Assembly (NCBI GenBank): GCA_035772785.1 | Contig: JAOCPU010000027.1 | Location: 310,001-374,000 of the forward strand | Direction of reading: 5' to 3' | DNA length: 64,000 nucleotides | DNA from: Phlebiopsis flavidoalba | Taxonomy: Eukaryota; Basidiomycota; Agaricomycetes; Polyporales; Phanerochaetaceae | Part shown: piece by piece, positions 22,604 to 34,199 of the stretch | How positions within the stretch are numbered: the stretch's first letter is position 1 | How the letters are laid out: every line of letters begins with the position of its first letter | Made by a program: the position numbers and the translations under genes | The notes under the pieces: model-generated | Databases searched by the model: none | What the model was told of the DNA's origin: nothing | What the model saw: only the letters and a program-made list of their open reading frames with translations

Positions 22604-24480
22604 ATGCCCATTCAAAATCCAGCCCAGCTGGCTGAAGAGTGAGCCCCTCCATTCTCCTCAGAGTTTACTCTTGTGCTCATCAATCCGCCCTCAGATTTAA
22701 ACGGTCGGGAGAGTTTGACCGGTTGAGGCGTGAGCTCCTTGAAGAGTTCCGGGATGGAGTGCGTGACTTTACCTGCAGTGATTGCGTTCAATGAACTGAA
22801 ACCTTCACAGGAAGGTCTGGCGCCTTTTTGTGGCTCGCGTCGAAGGTATCGTGCGCAAGAGGCTACATTATGACAGCAAACTACTCTTCGGACCGGAGGC
22901 TACTGCTCAGCGCGAATTGGCACAAGAGCTAGATAGGTGATCGTCATATCTGACCTCCTCCATATTCATTATGCTCACTAACGACAGGTATCCAGTCTTG
23001 GAACGCGCAGTGTCGGATATCCCGTCATTGACAGATACCGACTTCTCTACGAGGATTCGCGAGAGTCTGTCTCGTGTACTGGAAGAGAAACCGCCTCAGG
23101 GGAAACCGCTGCACGGGTAAGTTCCCAACTTACGACGATGTGCAACACCACATGTAACTCCCATGTTAGGTGGTGATGTGGACATGGGGGACCAACGCAC
23201 CCTTTCCCAATTACAAAACCCCTGCCACAGACGGACGGCACTATCTCACGCCATCAGGATGAAGAGGACAGTGAATGGGATAGTGCTATGGAGGAATCCC
23301 CTAGGACGGTGGCCGAAACAGAGACGCTATCATTGAAGTTAATCACCGAGTAGGGTGGTGGTTCGCAGATCGCTATCCCTCATATTGCGAGAGCCTTCGG
23401 CAGCCATCTCTCCTGAGACCGGATTCCATGGCTATTGAACCTCTTCCCTTAGCGGTCGACTCTCTCCTGGCCCCTGACACCATAGGTCATCGACCCCAGT
23501 AATGGCCAGGCTCAAGTGCGCTACGGTTGTTCGAGCCAACAGCAGTCAACTCTCCGCCTCTTGATGTCTATATCTCTCGAGCCTTCAGCAAAACCAATAC
23601 CCCGGCCGCTAATTCCACTACTACGATCGAACCTCCGTCATTCGAACCCTCGACTGCTGACAACATGAACACTGGAGTCTCGCGGACTTAAATCATATCA
23701 GCTGCCGAGACTCATATCGCTGAACTATATGTATCCGTAAAACAACTCTCCAACAGTCGATCCTTTGACTTCACACATCCGGCTTAACCGAGACGACGTC
23801 GCCCAGCTTCCTTTAGTCGAGACCCGGACTGATGACTCTGTGACTGACGACCGTCTCCGGCCACCAACCCCCCAACCGGCTAGCGTATCAGAAGGTAGGT
23901 TGAGGTTGAACATATGAGTTCAGGGACTCTTCGGGTTGCCGTGGGTTTGCCTGCTGATACTGACTTAACCGTAAAACCATCGCGCCAGTCGACGAATCTT
24001 CAGAGGCGAAGCTTGTTCCCGACGACACTACCATCGTTCAAGCCTCATCAGCCTGTCGATTCTCCACACAGTCGATGCTACGGGGTCCGAACCCACTCCG
24101 GTAGCTGCCGCCAGGCCGACTGGAACAGCCTGCAGTTACTAGCGACGACGTCTCGCGGCGGGGAAGTCGTCGCAGAGACCTTTGAATAGGAGCCCTGTAC
24201 AACGTCCGGTGAAGTACCACAATCTAGAACGCCGAGCAGTCCTTCAAGCGCGTGTGCCTGTCCTCCGTTGGATGCCTCCCGGCTGTAAAGTCCAGAACGG
24301 AAGTGGACGGTGAAGAGATGAAGCCGAAATCCTCAGACACCCGCGGGACGAGGTCATGTGTGCGCCCTAAACTACATTGCGTGAACGCGTACTTGGCGAA
24401 CCGAAAAAGGTTGTTTGAAGAGGAAGGTCTCGGAACAATAGGCGTTGGCACATTAACAACCTGCTTTCTAGGGGGGAATC
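22604..24480 (+). CDS. SHG1: Shg1/BOD1-domain protein, probable COMPASS (Set1C) subunit
   Basis: The ATG at 22604 gives MPIQNPAQLAEE, then a GT..AG intron, then RFKRSGEFDRLRRELLEEFR. After a second intron comes KVWRLFVARVEGIVRKRLHY, a third intron, and YPVLERAVSDIPSLTDTDFS followed by RIRESLSRVLEE. This is the BOD1/SHG1 domain in its usual order, including the Phe/Arg-rich first helix and the YP-LERAV core. In yeast, Shg1 is a subunit of the Set1 histone H3 Lys4 methyltransferase complex; related animal proteins act in chromosome biorientation. Beyond about 23340 the protein becomes a low-complexity Ser/Thr/Pro/Asp tail. A charged segment (NRKRLFEEEGLGTIG) near 24410 could be its C-terminus. 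The domain is secure; the extent of the tail and whether it is one gene are not. Confidence 0.75.
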
Positions 24481-24499
24481 GCGTAGGATAGGAGGCGGG

Positions 24500-24790
24500 A
24501 AGGTGAGTTAGAATGCGTGTGGTTGGGTGTCCGTCGAGGGGTGAATGCGGAGGGGTGGCTCTGAGACCAGGGGAAGGTCAGAGGCAAAGTGGTAGCGGGG
24601 GGGCGGGTCGACCAGGCGTCGCGTGTCGCACAGAAAAAAAGCGTCTCGAAAGGTATTGGGGAGGCGGCGGAAGTGAGGGGGGGAGAGCTGATCGGGGGGG
24701 AAAGCAAGGTGTGGGGGAGTCGGTTTAAACAAATAAAATGGGGTGGGGGGGGGGGAAGAGCGGCAAAGGGGGGTCGGGGGTGGGAAGAAA
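24500..24790. repeat. G-rich low-complexity stretch
   Basis: Strongly purine/G-rich + strand with several runs of 5-11 G (for example near 24745-24756 and 24769-24781). The opposite strand reads as a Pro-rich frame, but this is a composition effect. It lies just after the Shg1-like tail and could be a 3' region or a degraded simple repeat. Confidence 0.6.
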
Positions 24791-25679
24791 GGTGTACGTA
24801 TCCCGTTGGCGTCATCCAAGCTTGCGCCGTTACTTTTCGTTGATCCGGTAGCTCTAATCTCCTGGCTTTTCTGACACATGGTGACTTTCCCCCGCCACTT
24901 TGCCAACTTACCGCGTGTGGCTGATCGGGTGCCTTGTACACAGCTGATGCTATATTGATTCTGTCTTTTTTTTAAAAACCCCGGCCATCAACTACCAGTA
25001 CCCTTCGTAGATCCTGCTAGCGCCGCACATATGTTAGTCCCCCGGCCTGCAATGATCAAGAAACCTGCAACTCACTCCACCCTCGCGTGGGCGTGCTCTG
25101 TGGCGAAATTCTCGAGGGTGACGGCAAAATGGAACATGATCCACGCAGATTGAGGATAATCGTGTGTATAGCGAAGGTCGTTTGAATGTGGTGATTCGCA
25201 TGGCTACATCCGGCGCGATATTAAACGGATGCCGTTCGGCACCGAGCTTTCTCGACGCGACATGAACGGCTCCTAGGAGTCATACCTGACCTCGCTCGTC
25301 GCCCCATCAGCAATTCCGTCGGCGAAAGTTTGGTTGGGAGCCATGATCGAACTCGTGGAGCGAGACAGTTTGCCCTTCCGCCGCTTTACGCGATTTGAGC
25401 CACTCCTATGAGTGACTTTGTAACTCCAAAATGTAACCAGAGACCAGGAGTTTGCCGAGCGTCCTTTGACTCCTTCACTAAGAAGTATTGCCTGCCTCCA
25501 GTTCGGTAATGGACTCAAGGAGTGTCTGTTCATTCTTCTCTCCTCGCCCCCGCCATGCAGCCTATAACGGTGAGGTACCGTGTTCGACGCGTCGCGTTCT
25601 AAAGCACATACCACCGAGATATTGACTCAACACCTCCTTTCCAGCATCCTTGCGCCAGCAGGATTCGCAACACTCAATG
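24791..25679. other. intergenic, no gene recognised
   Basis: Upstream region of the first anion:cation symporter. Open frames on both strands lack any family signature. I cannot place the 5' end of the transporter within it. Confidence 0.4.
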
Positions 25680-28005
25680 GCATCTCGTCGTCTACCCGCT
25701 CTATCCCTCTAGACGATGAGAAAACGTATCTCGTTTGAAGCATTTGGACTATAGGAGCGCGGTACCCTAAGACCGTGAACGAGGCAAAAACTCATGAGGA
25801 GATCGACTTTCGCCTCGTCCCCCGTCCTCTGCAATCCTCTATCTCCTAAGCGTTCCTCGACCGGTCAGCTGTCCCCCAACGTGATGTGTAATTTCCGCGT
25901 CTGACCCTGATACTTGTACGGGCAGTGTCAACATTTCAAAACGCGGCTCTCTACGGACTCAAGACCGACCTCAAACTCACTGGCAACGAATACAACAATG
26001 CCCTGGTCGTTTTGTACGCTTTCAGCAGTCCGATTCTTACAAACATAGTTGCTGAAGCTCTGAACAGCTTCCGTTCCCTATGTTTTGTTCGAGATCCCCT
26101 CAAATACTCTATGAAGCGCTTAGGATTCAAGCCCTAAAGTGTCACGTTTGGCGTGAGTAATGCTTGACACGCATTCATCACCGGCTCTGACGCGAACGCC
26201 GAACAGACTAGTGCCGCTCTGCATGTTCTTTTTCGGGTTGGTCAGTTGTGCTAGCTACAAGGCGCTGACGCAGAACTATAGCGGGCTCATTGCACAAACG
26301 CGTTTCTTTATTGGGTATGTCCCATACATGATTTGCAACACTGTTACACGATTCTCACCGGATTTTAGGCCTCTTCGAAAGGCGGAATGTTCCTGGTGTG
26401 TTTTATCGTTCTTGCAATGTTGGTGCGTATTTTTGACCGACCATACGAGACGACCAACTTGAGGCTAAAACACTGTCCAATTAGGTGTAACAAGCAGGGT
26501 CCGAGTCACAGAAGCGCGTATACGTTCTTCTTTTGCTGCAACCACCCTGGCCGGGGCATTCGGAGGGAGTCTTCTTGCAACTGCGATCGGAAAGATGGAC
26601 GGCATAATCCGAGGCTAACGGGGATGGCGGTGGGTTTTCATTTCATCTTAGGTACAACCCCAAAATCTCCATCCAGGTTGTTCGTGGACTAAAGCTCCAA
26701 TCTCAGAGTGGAGTTTTGACCTGCGTCGTTAGGCCTCCTTGTTCTTCTTCCTCATCCCCGACTTTCGGAAGAAGTTTCGTGGTTGTCCGCCGAAGAGATA
26801 AAACCCGAAGTGTCAATTCGTCAAGGCCAGGCTGCAAGAGGATGTGGGTGAATCTCAACGCCACCACAAACAGAACAAAGGCCCTGAAGCCAAGGGACGT
26901 TTGGCGTAGTATTCTCAAAGAATGTAAGCTAAACGCCGGTGACGCATACGTATTTTGTGCCTGACTGTGTTATATTCTTAGGGAACATTCTATCCTTGCG
27001 GATTCATGTACTTCGGTCCTCATTTTGTCCCGGACTTAAATGGTTCACGGTTAGTAACTTCTAGCTACGGCTCACAACGCGCGCCACCGGTCCGGCGGCT
27101 TAAGTATCCTCCTATATCTCACTCATAGCATGCATACTTCGCGACCGAACGCCCATGCAGCATTCAATCGCTCGGTCACGTATCCTATCAGAACGCAGCT
27201 CGTTGGTCAGCGGTACCCCCATGGGCAGTGTGCCTTCGGAAATCGCGATGACCTTGGCGATCCTTTCTACGATCGCATCGGCCACCGATCATCTTTACGC
27301 TCATCCCCACGAGGCCTCCCCAACCTCCCGTCGCTCTTGCGGGCTTCGGTATACCCTATTCAATGTGCAGCCTGCACATAATCCAAATCTCCAGTACGCC
27401 GGCTTGTTCATATGCTGCTGCCTCCGGCAGCGTAGCTTCGAGTATGCCGGTGATTGTCCATGTGTTGGTTTGCTACGAACTGTGAGTTTAATTTCAGCAG
27501 ATGACCCTCCCACGATACCGCTTACTCATGCATACTTGAATTTAGTGGGTCAAGGCCATAGAAGAAGCAAGCAGCGGTTGGAATGGCTGGCAAGTTGTTG
27601 GGCTTGGCAACAGGGTGGGAGGCGGTCGGGTGGAGAGGTGTGTGGGGGTGAGGTGGAGGAAGGTGGGGGAACGGCTAGAGCGCGGACGCTTATTCATACC
27701 TCTCAATACTCAACCGAATGCTTGACAGTCGGTTGGCTCCAATCATTGCTGGGCGTACACTCTTTCCTCTCAAAGAAAGCGGAGCAAACATTCAAAGAAG
27801 CACCGACATACAAAAACGGCGATATAGCATCGGCCTATCCTTTCATTTGTCTCTCCACCGTCTCATGCGATTTCGCTACTTCCTCACGTAGCATGGGAGA
27901 ATCGGAGAAGGGACCGTGCCGGTGATCAAGGCCAACATCTACGATCGAGGAGAAAGCAGGAGGCTAGGAGACCTGAACCCTGATTATAGGTATCGGGTGC
28001 TCTAA
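25680..28005 (+). CDS. MFS anion:cation symporter (Dal5/Tna1/Fen2 type), copy 1
   Basis: Twelve-helix plasma-membrane permease of the anion:cation symporter family, whose fungal members import allantoate, nicotinate, pantothenate, biotin precursors or dipeptides. Segments recognisable in order: the first-helix entry IDFRLVP with LSFLDRS near 25800-25870; FQNAALYGLKTDLKLTGNEY after an intron (25932-25991), the equivalent of the NIGNAR..L loop; NYSGLIAQTRFFIG (26277-26318); SFAATTLAGAFGGSLLATAI followed by GKMDGI (26535-26610); ILFNVQPAHNPNLQYAGLFI; and the C-terminal RRLGDLNPDYRY with the stop at 28003-28005. The substrate cannot be told. Frames change often and the first exon is uncertain. 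It is followed in the same orientation by a second family member. Confidence 0.82.
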
Positions 28006-29640
28006 TGATTTTGTGTCGGGGGGTCCGGATTTGTACGTATAGCCAAGTTAGCAATTCGCTTGTAGCTCGTATAATTTTTCTGGGTATAAAACGCATAGGA
28101 CCACTATGATAGGTTTCTACATCGTCATCATGATCATGAAAGCGAAATTGCTTCTTGAATCAGCGCATTGGCATATTTACGAGGCGGGGAAGTATCGAGG
28201 CCGCTGTCAGCACAATACAGTATTTCGCACGACGTCGCGAGCGCGCTGACACAAACTAACTGTACTTAACTCGCGGCCGTCCGCGTTCTATTGCGCTCCT
28301 ACGTGTTTTTCTCGCGCGTCGTGGTGAAAAGTAATATACTGGACCGCTTACAACAACGTCGCGAACTGCCAGATGTGCCAAATATCGAGACAAATTAAGG
28401 CGAGGAAGGTTCGATTTCACTAGGTCGGCAATTACTTAGGGGCGTCGGAAATGTATAGTATCAGGCAGAGGTGTGGAAAGTACGTTTCGTCAATATTAAC
28501 GTTGGTGGGTAGGTACAACCACATGCGGCTTGCGAATATGGCACAATATTGCAGTTCCACCTGAGGATGGCAGAAGCGACGGTAACGGACGCGCGACTTT
28601 ACGGAGTGTAGCCTAGCGCGCCCGAGATCTCTAAGAATGACTATACTCAGCCGTCCGGTGAACCGTAGCAAGATGCCATCGTGCACATGGGTTGGATCCT
28701 GCGTGTGCCTGCTGATGCGTTATGAGCTACTTGCCGATCCTACCATGTATAGAAACCAAGCGGTAAGCTGCGTTTACATGTTTCGTAGTGCGGTTAATGT
28801 CTTCGGCTCATGTGATGATCGACGTCCTGTCAAGTGTGTCTCGCCACGTATCGGCAGAGTTAGTCTGAATTTCTCTTTCCGCGCGAGCCTAAGAGAAGGG
28901 GGGCAGTGTAACGCTCACCGGTGTGATACCACGGCGAACGAACCTTCACCTGAACCAAAAAGGCTATATACAGGTGGGGAGACCGACCCGCAAAGTTGAA
29001 GCGTAACCCGTGGCACCACCCAGTAAATGTCATCTTAACCATCAACTGTGGAAGTGATTAGTGTGAAGGTGTTGTCCAAATCCATTTGGTACCCTGAGGT
29101 GGTTTTTCACGCTTCTGAGAGAAGCGCGAGTAGACTGGCCATCAGTCGCGCTATTAGAGGATCCATCCATCAGAGCAGTTTTGAATACACCTGTCGCCAA
29201 TCGCTCTCGGTATCGTTTACATAGTGGCCTCATGGCTCCGGTTTTAGCACCTCGAGTAGATGACATTTCACAGAGCGCGGGACTTTCTCCTGGGCTGAGC
29301 CTTCTTGGTCACATCGCTATGGCGCTGGGAACATATTCACCAACGCAGTTTTTATAAAGCACCACGTGCGAACTCGATCATGAGGGACTCCCTTGTGGTG
29401 GTACCTTCACCCACTGTCCCCCGATACAGGTGCACTCCCAAGCTTGCAGTCCAAATGGCTAGTCTTGCCGATAGTACGTCGTTTTACCTGTGCCAATGAG
29501 ACGCCCCTCTAAGTTCCATCATCAGCGCGAGTCGCGAGAAACTCTCTCTAGAGTACCCTAGCAAGGCTCCTAGTGTGAACGTGAAGGAGAGTCTACGAGT
29601 AGGTGGCCAACCCTGTGAGACAGGCTCTTGCAAAGACTAC
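28006..29640. other. intergenic, no gene recognised
   Basis: About 1.6 kb between the two tandem transporters. Short open frames on both strands (for example minus 28686-28432 and 29266-29042) match nothing I know. A decayed or unrecognised small gene is possible. Confidence 0.35.
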
Positions 29641-29662
29641 AGAGCTGCCTTCCCAAGCGTCG

Positions 29663-31712
29663 ATGAAAAAGGCATTGATGCGCAAGATTGACTCAGGGTC
29701 ATTCCCTTCATATTTATCCTCAATTTCTTCACGTTTCTCGACCGGTTCGTTTCGATCGCTTCTTCGGACTAGTCGCACTCTGAAAGTCCATTCACAGGGG
29801 TCAACATTTCCAACGCGGCACACTTTTCGGCCTCAAAACCGACCTCAAACTCAAAGGCAACGAGAGTACAGAGCAAGTCAATACAGTACTACTGATATAG
29901 TAGTGCCTAGTTTCCGCCTTTAAGCGGAAGATTGACTTTTCCCACCAGTTTTGTAACATATATCCTTTGTGAATTACCCTCTAATATTCTCCTCAAACAC
30001 TTCAAGCCCAATGTGTGGCGTAAGTCTCATCCTCCGCGAGTATGCGAAGTTGACATCAGACACTGATACACCTGTGGGAAGTGACCATTTGCAATCTTTG
30101 GGCTTCGGTTTCGTAACCATCATGGAAGGTTCTAACGAAAAACTACGGGGAATGGCTCACGGCGGGCGCTTCTTCCTGGGTGAGGCTTTTCTCACGGGCC
30201 ACAACTAATGCCAGTCATATTCCATCTAGGATTTTTTGAATAGTGGGAGTTTTCCCGGGATGTCTTTACCTAATTTCCATGTGAGATAGCTTCCTCTCTC
30301 AATAAAACTAATCCCAAAGGCTCATCTTCATCCACATCCAGGTGGTACGACGCACAGAGGCGTCAACTCGTTTTACTTTTTTCTTCAACTCCAACAGTCT
30401 GGCGGGATCCTTTGCCGGTAACTGCTCCCTTATCTGTCTCAAAATCTCGCAGCTTGATAAAGAACTCTTCAGGTTTGCTGGGGATATGCAATCGGGACAT
30501 ATGGATGGCTTGAAGGGTCTCCGCGCTTTTTTCCCTGGCGATGGATCTTCATCCTAGGCATGTATTTTATTGTGTTATCCGCCGATGTCGAGCCCTATGG
30601 TGGGCACCACAGAGGGGACGCTCACCTGTGTGGTAGCGATCGGGCTCTTCTTTATTATTTCCGATTTTCCGGAGGGAAGGCCTCTTGCTTTGACTCCAGA
30701 TGAGAAAGCATTTGTAAAGGCAAAAGACTTGAGGACGAGTCGGTCGTTCGGGAGGGATGAGAAAGTGAAGTTCAAAGATGTCCTCAGTGCTTTCACGGAC
30801 TGTGAGTTCAATGGATTGAGCTTGTCTTACATTGCTGAACACCTTGAAGATAAAAGCTATCTGGGTGCAATGATGTAGGCTATCTTCGGGCTCATCGTTC
30901 CTGAAACATACAGTTTTGGTGAGCTTTCTTCGACAAACCTATTTGAGTCACCGGCCCTGATATTTTTACTTCCCAGCGTATTCTTCTCTCCCACGATTAT
31001 TCAAGGGATACGGCCACGCAGCGCCATCACACTCGATCTTCTCAACATTCCCCCTTACTTCTGCGCGTTCGTGTTCGGCATGTTTGTCGCGACTGCTTCG
31101 GTTCACGTGCTATCGCATTTGGGCGTCGATTTCCTATTCTGTCTTCGCTCTTGGGGCCTGTATCGGGCTCACAGGATTCGAGTAATCCTGTACGTGGTAC
31201 ATGATAATACCCATGTGGAGTACGCCGCGCTGTTCCTTGGGAGCGACATGGAACCTACACCGCCATGCCGATGGCGTTGTGCTGGTTTGCCATGAATGGT
31301 TAGTCACAATCGTTTTCGCATTGCTGGACTCGCGGGTTGAATGCTGACAACCTTAATTATAGCGCAAGGACACGCCCAACGTGCAGTAGCCCTTGCTTTC
31401 CAGATTGGTGGCAAAGGAATGAACCTGTAAGTCAGTCGCACATGTTTTTGAACTAGGTTCTGACATGTCTACATAGGCGGAGGTATGCATCTCTGCATAC
31501 GCATTCCTTGCGAAGGACGCGCCAAAGTACCTGCCCCGGGTACAGTATATGTATCTCTTTTACTTGTCTTGCAATCCTCTCCGCGTGTTTTATACTACGT
31601 GAGCATATCACGGGCGAACGCGAAAAGGAGACAAGAAGAACGCAGGATCTGCAGATCAAGTATTGTATATCTCCATAAGTCTTTGCAACTTTTAAATATA
31701 CAAACTTCTTGA
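29663..31712 (+). CDS. MFS anion:cation symporter (Dal5/Tna1/Fen2 type), copy 2
   Basis: Same family and orientation as the preceding copy. In order: ALMRKID, then VIPFIFILNFFTFLDR for the first transmembrane helix, an intron, GVNISNAALFGLKTDLKLKG; RFFLGEA; the block EGTLTCVVAIGLFFIISDFP (30611-30670), then LTPDEKAFVKA and GRDEKVKFKDVLSAFTD of the central loop. Next come FFSPTIIQGY, VPPYFCAFVFGMFVATASDR and VHDNTHVEYAALFLG. After short introns, QRAVALAFQIGG and FYYVSISRANAKRR mark helices 11-12 and the cytosolic tail. The start at 29663 is the first ATG before the conserved core; a longer N-terminus is likely. The stop near 31712 is approximate. It differs from copy 1 enough that this is an old duplication rather than a recent one. 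Confidence 0.87.
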
Positions 31713-32002
31713 GCTTTTTTTCACTCATGTTGGATGGAACCAACGTATGAGGCGAACATAGGCGTGTACAAGAACTACTGTCATGTATGTCGCTGGACTT
31801 CGCCTCACGTCGAGCGCAAGTTGAGCGACACCGAGACGTGAAGCGCTCCTCGTGGGATTATGTAAGCATCATTTTTGCGCGCTCTACCGCCAAACCAACC
31901 GCCGCGGACTGCTTTCTGCCAACACTTGCAGCTAACCCTTCCCGCTCTTTAATTATCCAGGCCGCAACGTCCTCTGGTCCAGGACGCAGGGATTATTAGG
32001 TC
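31713..32002. other. intergenic
   Basis: Upstream of the uL24m gene. It could carry a first exon with the mitochondrial presequence of that protein, but I cannot define one. Confidence 0.4.
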
Positions 32003-33421
32003 ATGCGACCTCCAAAACCCGTTCCTGTCTCTCCGCGTCCCAAGTTTCTCTTCTCGGCCAGAACAACATACTTGGACAAGAGACCTCCGCCATGTCAAGG
32101 CCGTGATCCCGCGTGCGTGGCACAAGGAGCGTACGGTGTTCAAGCAGCCGAAGTTCAAGGGATACGAAGCCCAAGGACCGTATCAAGTGGTGGAACATTG
32201 TACCGGGGGCGACCAAATCCGAGTTCCCCCCAGCCCCGTTAGGGGAGACCCGGATGGTCTTATACACCAGGTTTTCTTATAGCGACCAATAAGTTCTCAA
32301 ACCGGGTGTACCCTTGAACACACAGTCTGTGAGTGACTGGCACGTTTGGTCATGTGCGCTTTTTGGTGTACTGAAGGACCACTCGTAGGACAAAGAAGAG
32401 AGCCCGGATAGTAGGTCTACCCGGAACGTACATTACTCGAAATGTCAGCTTCTCGTCGGTCGGTTTCAAGTTCCCGCCTGCACAGGCACAGCGCGGAGCC
32501 CCCAATACTACCGTCACGTCTCAATCCTATTTTTTTTTTTCGGCTTAAGCATACTAACAATGAAGCACTCTAGAGTGTTTGCCACATCGTGTAGGGCATC
32601 ACCAACCATACTGGCTTCCTACAGCACATCGCTTTGACTGGAAGCGTTTTTCGCGCCGTTGCAACGAACCCGCGGTGTTTTACCGGACTATTCCTACCAC
32701 CAGGACGAATCCCAAGCCAGATGCTCCCATTCCATGGCGCCAAGAGACCAAGCCTCGACGTGTTCCGGAAGTGTGAGCTATCCTGCGCGGACTCATCTGT
32801 GTTCATTGTTCGTGCTCAAATGTTACACCAGGTCAGCGACCGCACCATATGACACTCGGGGGGAGTCCTGCCGTTTCCGAGATAACATATCAGCTACCAA
32901 CACTCGGCTTTCAAGCACCGGAGGCAGCCGTTAGCGACACGCCGTACATCCGTGTGTCCGAGCAAGAAGGAGTACATCAAGAGCCTCAGGACTCGTAGCT
33001 CGTTTTCGAACACCTGCGGCGCCTGTAGAGGTGTATTGCGTACACCGTGGAGTTGACAAACCCACACTCCCGTGCGCGGATAGCAGGAGCGCTGGCAGTT
33101 GGCGCAACAAGATAAAAAGGACCTACTCGCTGCCATCAACCCGCGAATAGGAGCTCAAGAACCTCAACGTGCTCCGCACCACGGCACGAGGCAACCAGGC
33201 GCGGACGGAGGCGGTTTGGAAGTGGCGCAAGACCCTCGTTGACCGAGCGCCAAGGCAGAGGTCTAAGCGGAGATGGGTTTTCAACCCCGGGCGGCCAGGC
33301 GCGGATGGCCAACCGCACGGGCGCGGCGGGCGAAGAAGCGGAGCGGTTGCAGAACAAGCTGCGTGCTTTGGTTCTCGAGGAGGCAGACAACCAGGTCATT
33401 CCGGGCAATAAGACTGCATGA
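32003..33421 (+). CDS. MRPL40: mitochondrial ribosomal protein uL24m with long C-terminal extension
   Basis: Component of the mitochondrial large ribosomal subunit. The KOW-type core is visible once single extra bases are allowed for: KERTVFKQPKFKGYE at about 32126-32170, then IKWWNIVPG with a following DPDGLIHQ. After a short intron comes TNKFSNRV, and NVHYSKCQLLVGRFQVPA near 32430-32485. After that the protein continues for several hundred bases: PYWLPTAHRFDWKRF (32598-32645), a His/Ser segment, then a Lys/Arg/Ala-rich helical tail (ELKNLNVLRTTARGNQARTE and AERLQNKLRALVLEEADNQV) ending at 33421. Fungal uL24m proteins are longer than bacterial L24, so the extension is plausible as one gene. 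The start at 32003 is the first usable ATG; an upstream presequence exon is possible. Confidence 0.82.
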
Positions 33422-34199
33422 GTAGTACGTCTCTGTCGCATTGGACCCCTCCAGACCTGGCTTGCTATCATACACCGTTTTTGTATTACCGGCTACAGGA
33501 TACTCCTACATGTGTATCTCTGCTTCAGCCACTATTTTGCTTCAAATTCGCACCGCGTGGGCCACTTCAATGATGCTGAGCGGTGGGTGGCAAAATCACT
33601 CTGAGCTAGGCTCAAGAGAGCTGCCAGTTGACCCGGGATCCCGACTGCTTCGGATGGGATTTTGTGCGACTGCAGTGCGGGGCGCCAACTCGACATTGTG
33701 CCAGATTATGCAACTATGCCAAAAATTGAGTACTGTGAGAACGTACGGAGGCGTGCATGTTGAATTACCCCCAGCGAGTAGTTTGTCATCCACAAAGCAG
33801 TTGCTTCGGTAAGCAGAGCGGTATTACTGGTAGGGCGCCTCGCTCCTGGGGCTCACAGTCACCAGGAAAACGGCCACCAGTGGTCACCGGTCCACCACGA
33901 AGTCGCTGTTTCCGTCTTCGTGCGCAAAAGATGAATATGACTCTTGTTTTGTTATCTCCCGGGCTTCGCCCTTTCACCTTGAACTTCAGCCTCGAACTCG
34001 GATGAGATCTCAAGATCTCAGAAAAGGCAAACATGAGGCGCGCATTTTTAACATACCGCCGAATAATCGGATTGAGAAAATCGAAAAGTCGGGGACGGAG
34101 CGGGATGTGTGTCACCAGCTACATACAAGCGAGTCGGAACTTCTCCTTGGTATCCAAGTGGTGCCATATCAACCGCCTGTTACTAAGCAATCCTGACCA
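33422..34199. other. intergenic, no gene recognised
   Basis: Between uL24m and the DHA1 transporter. Short frames on both strands only; probably 3' flank and promoter. Confidence 0.4.

Noticed and set aside
24468..24941. Pro-rich minus-strand protein
   Set aside because: It results from the G-rich plus strand; no conserved motif and composition explains the open frame.
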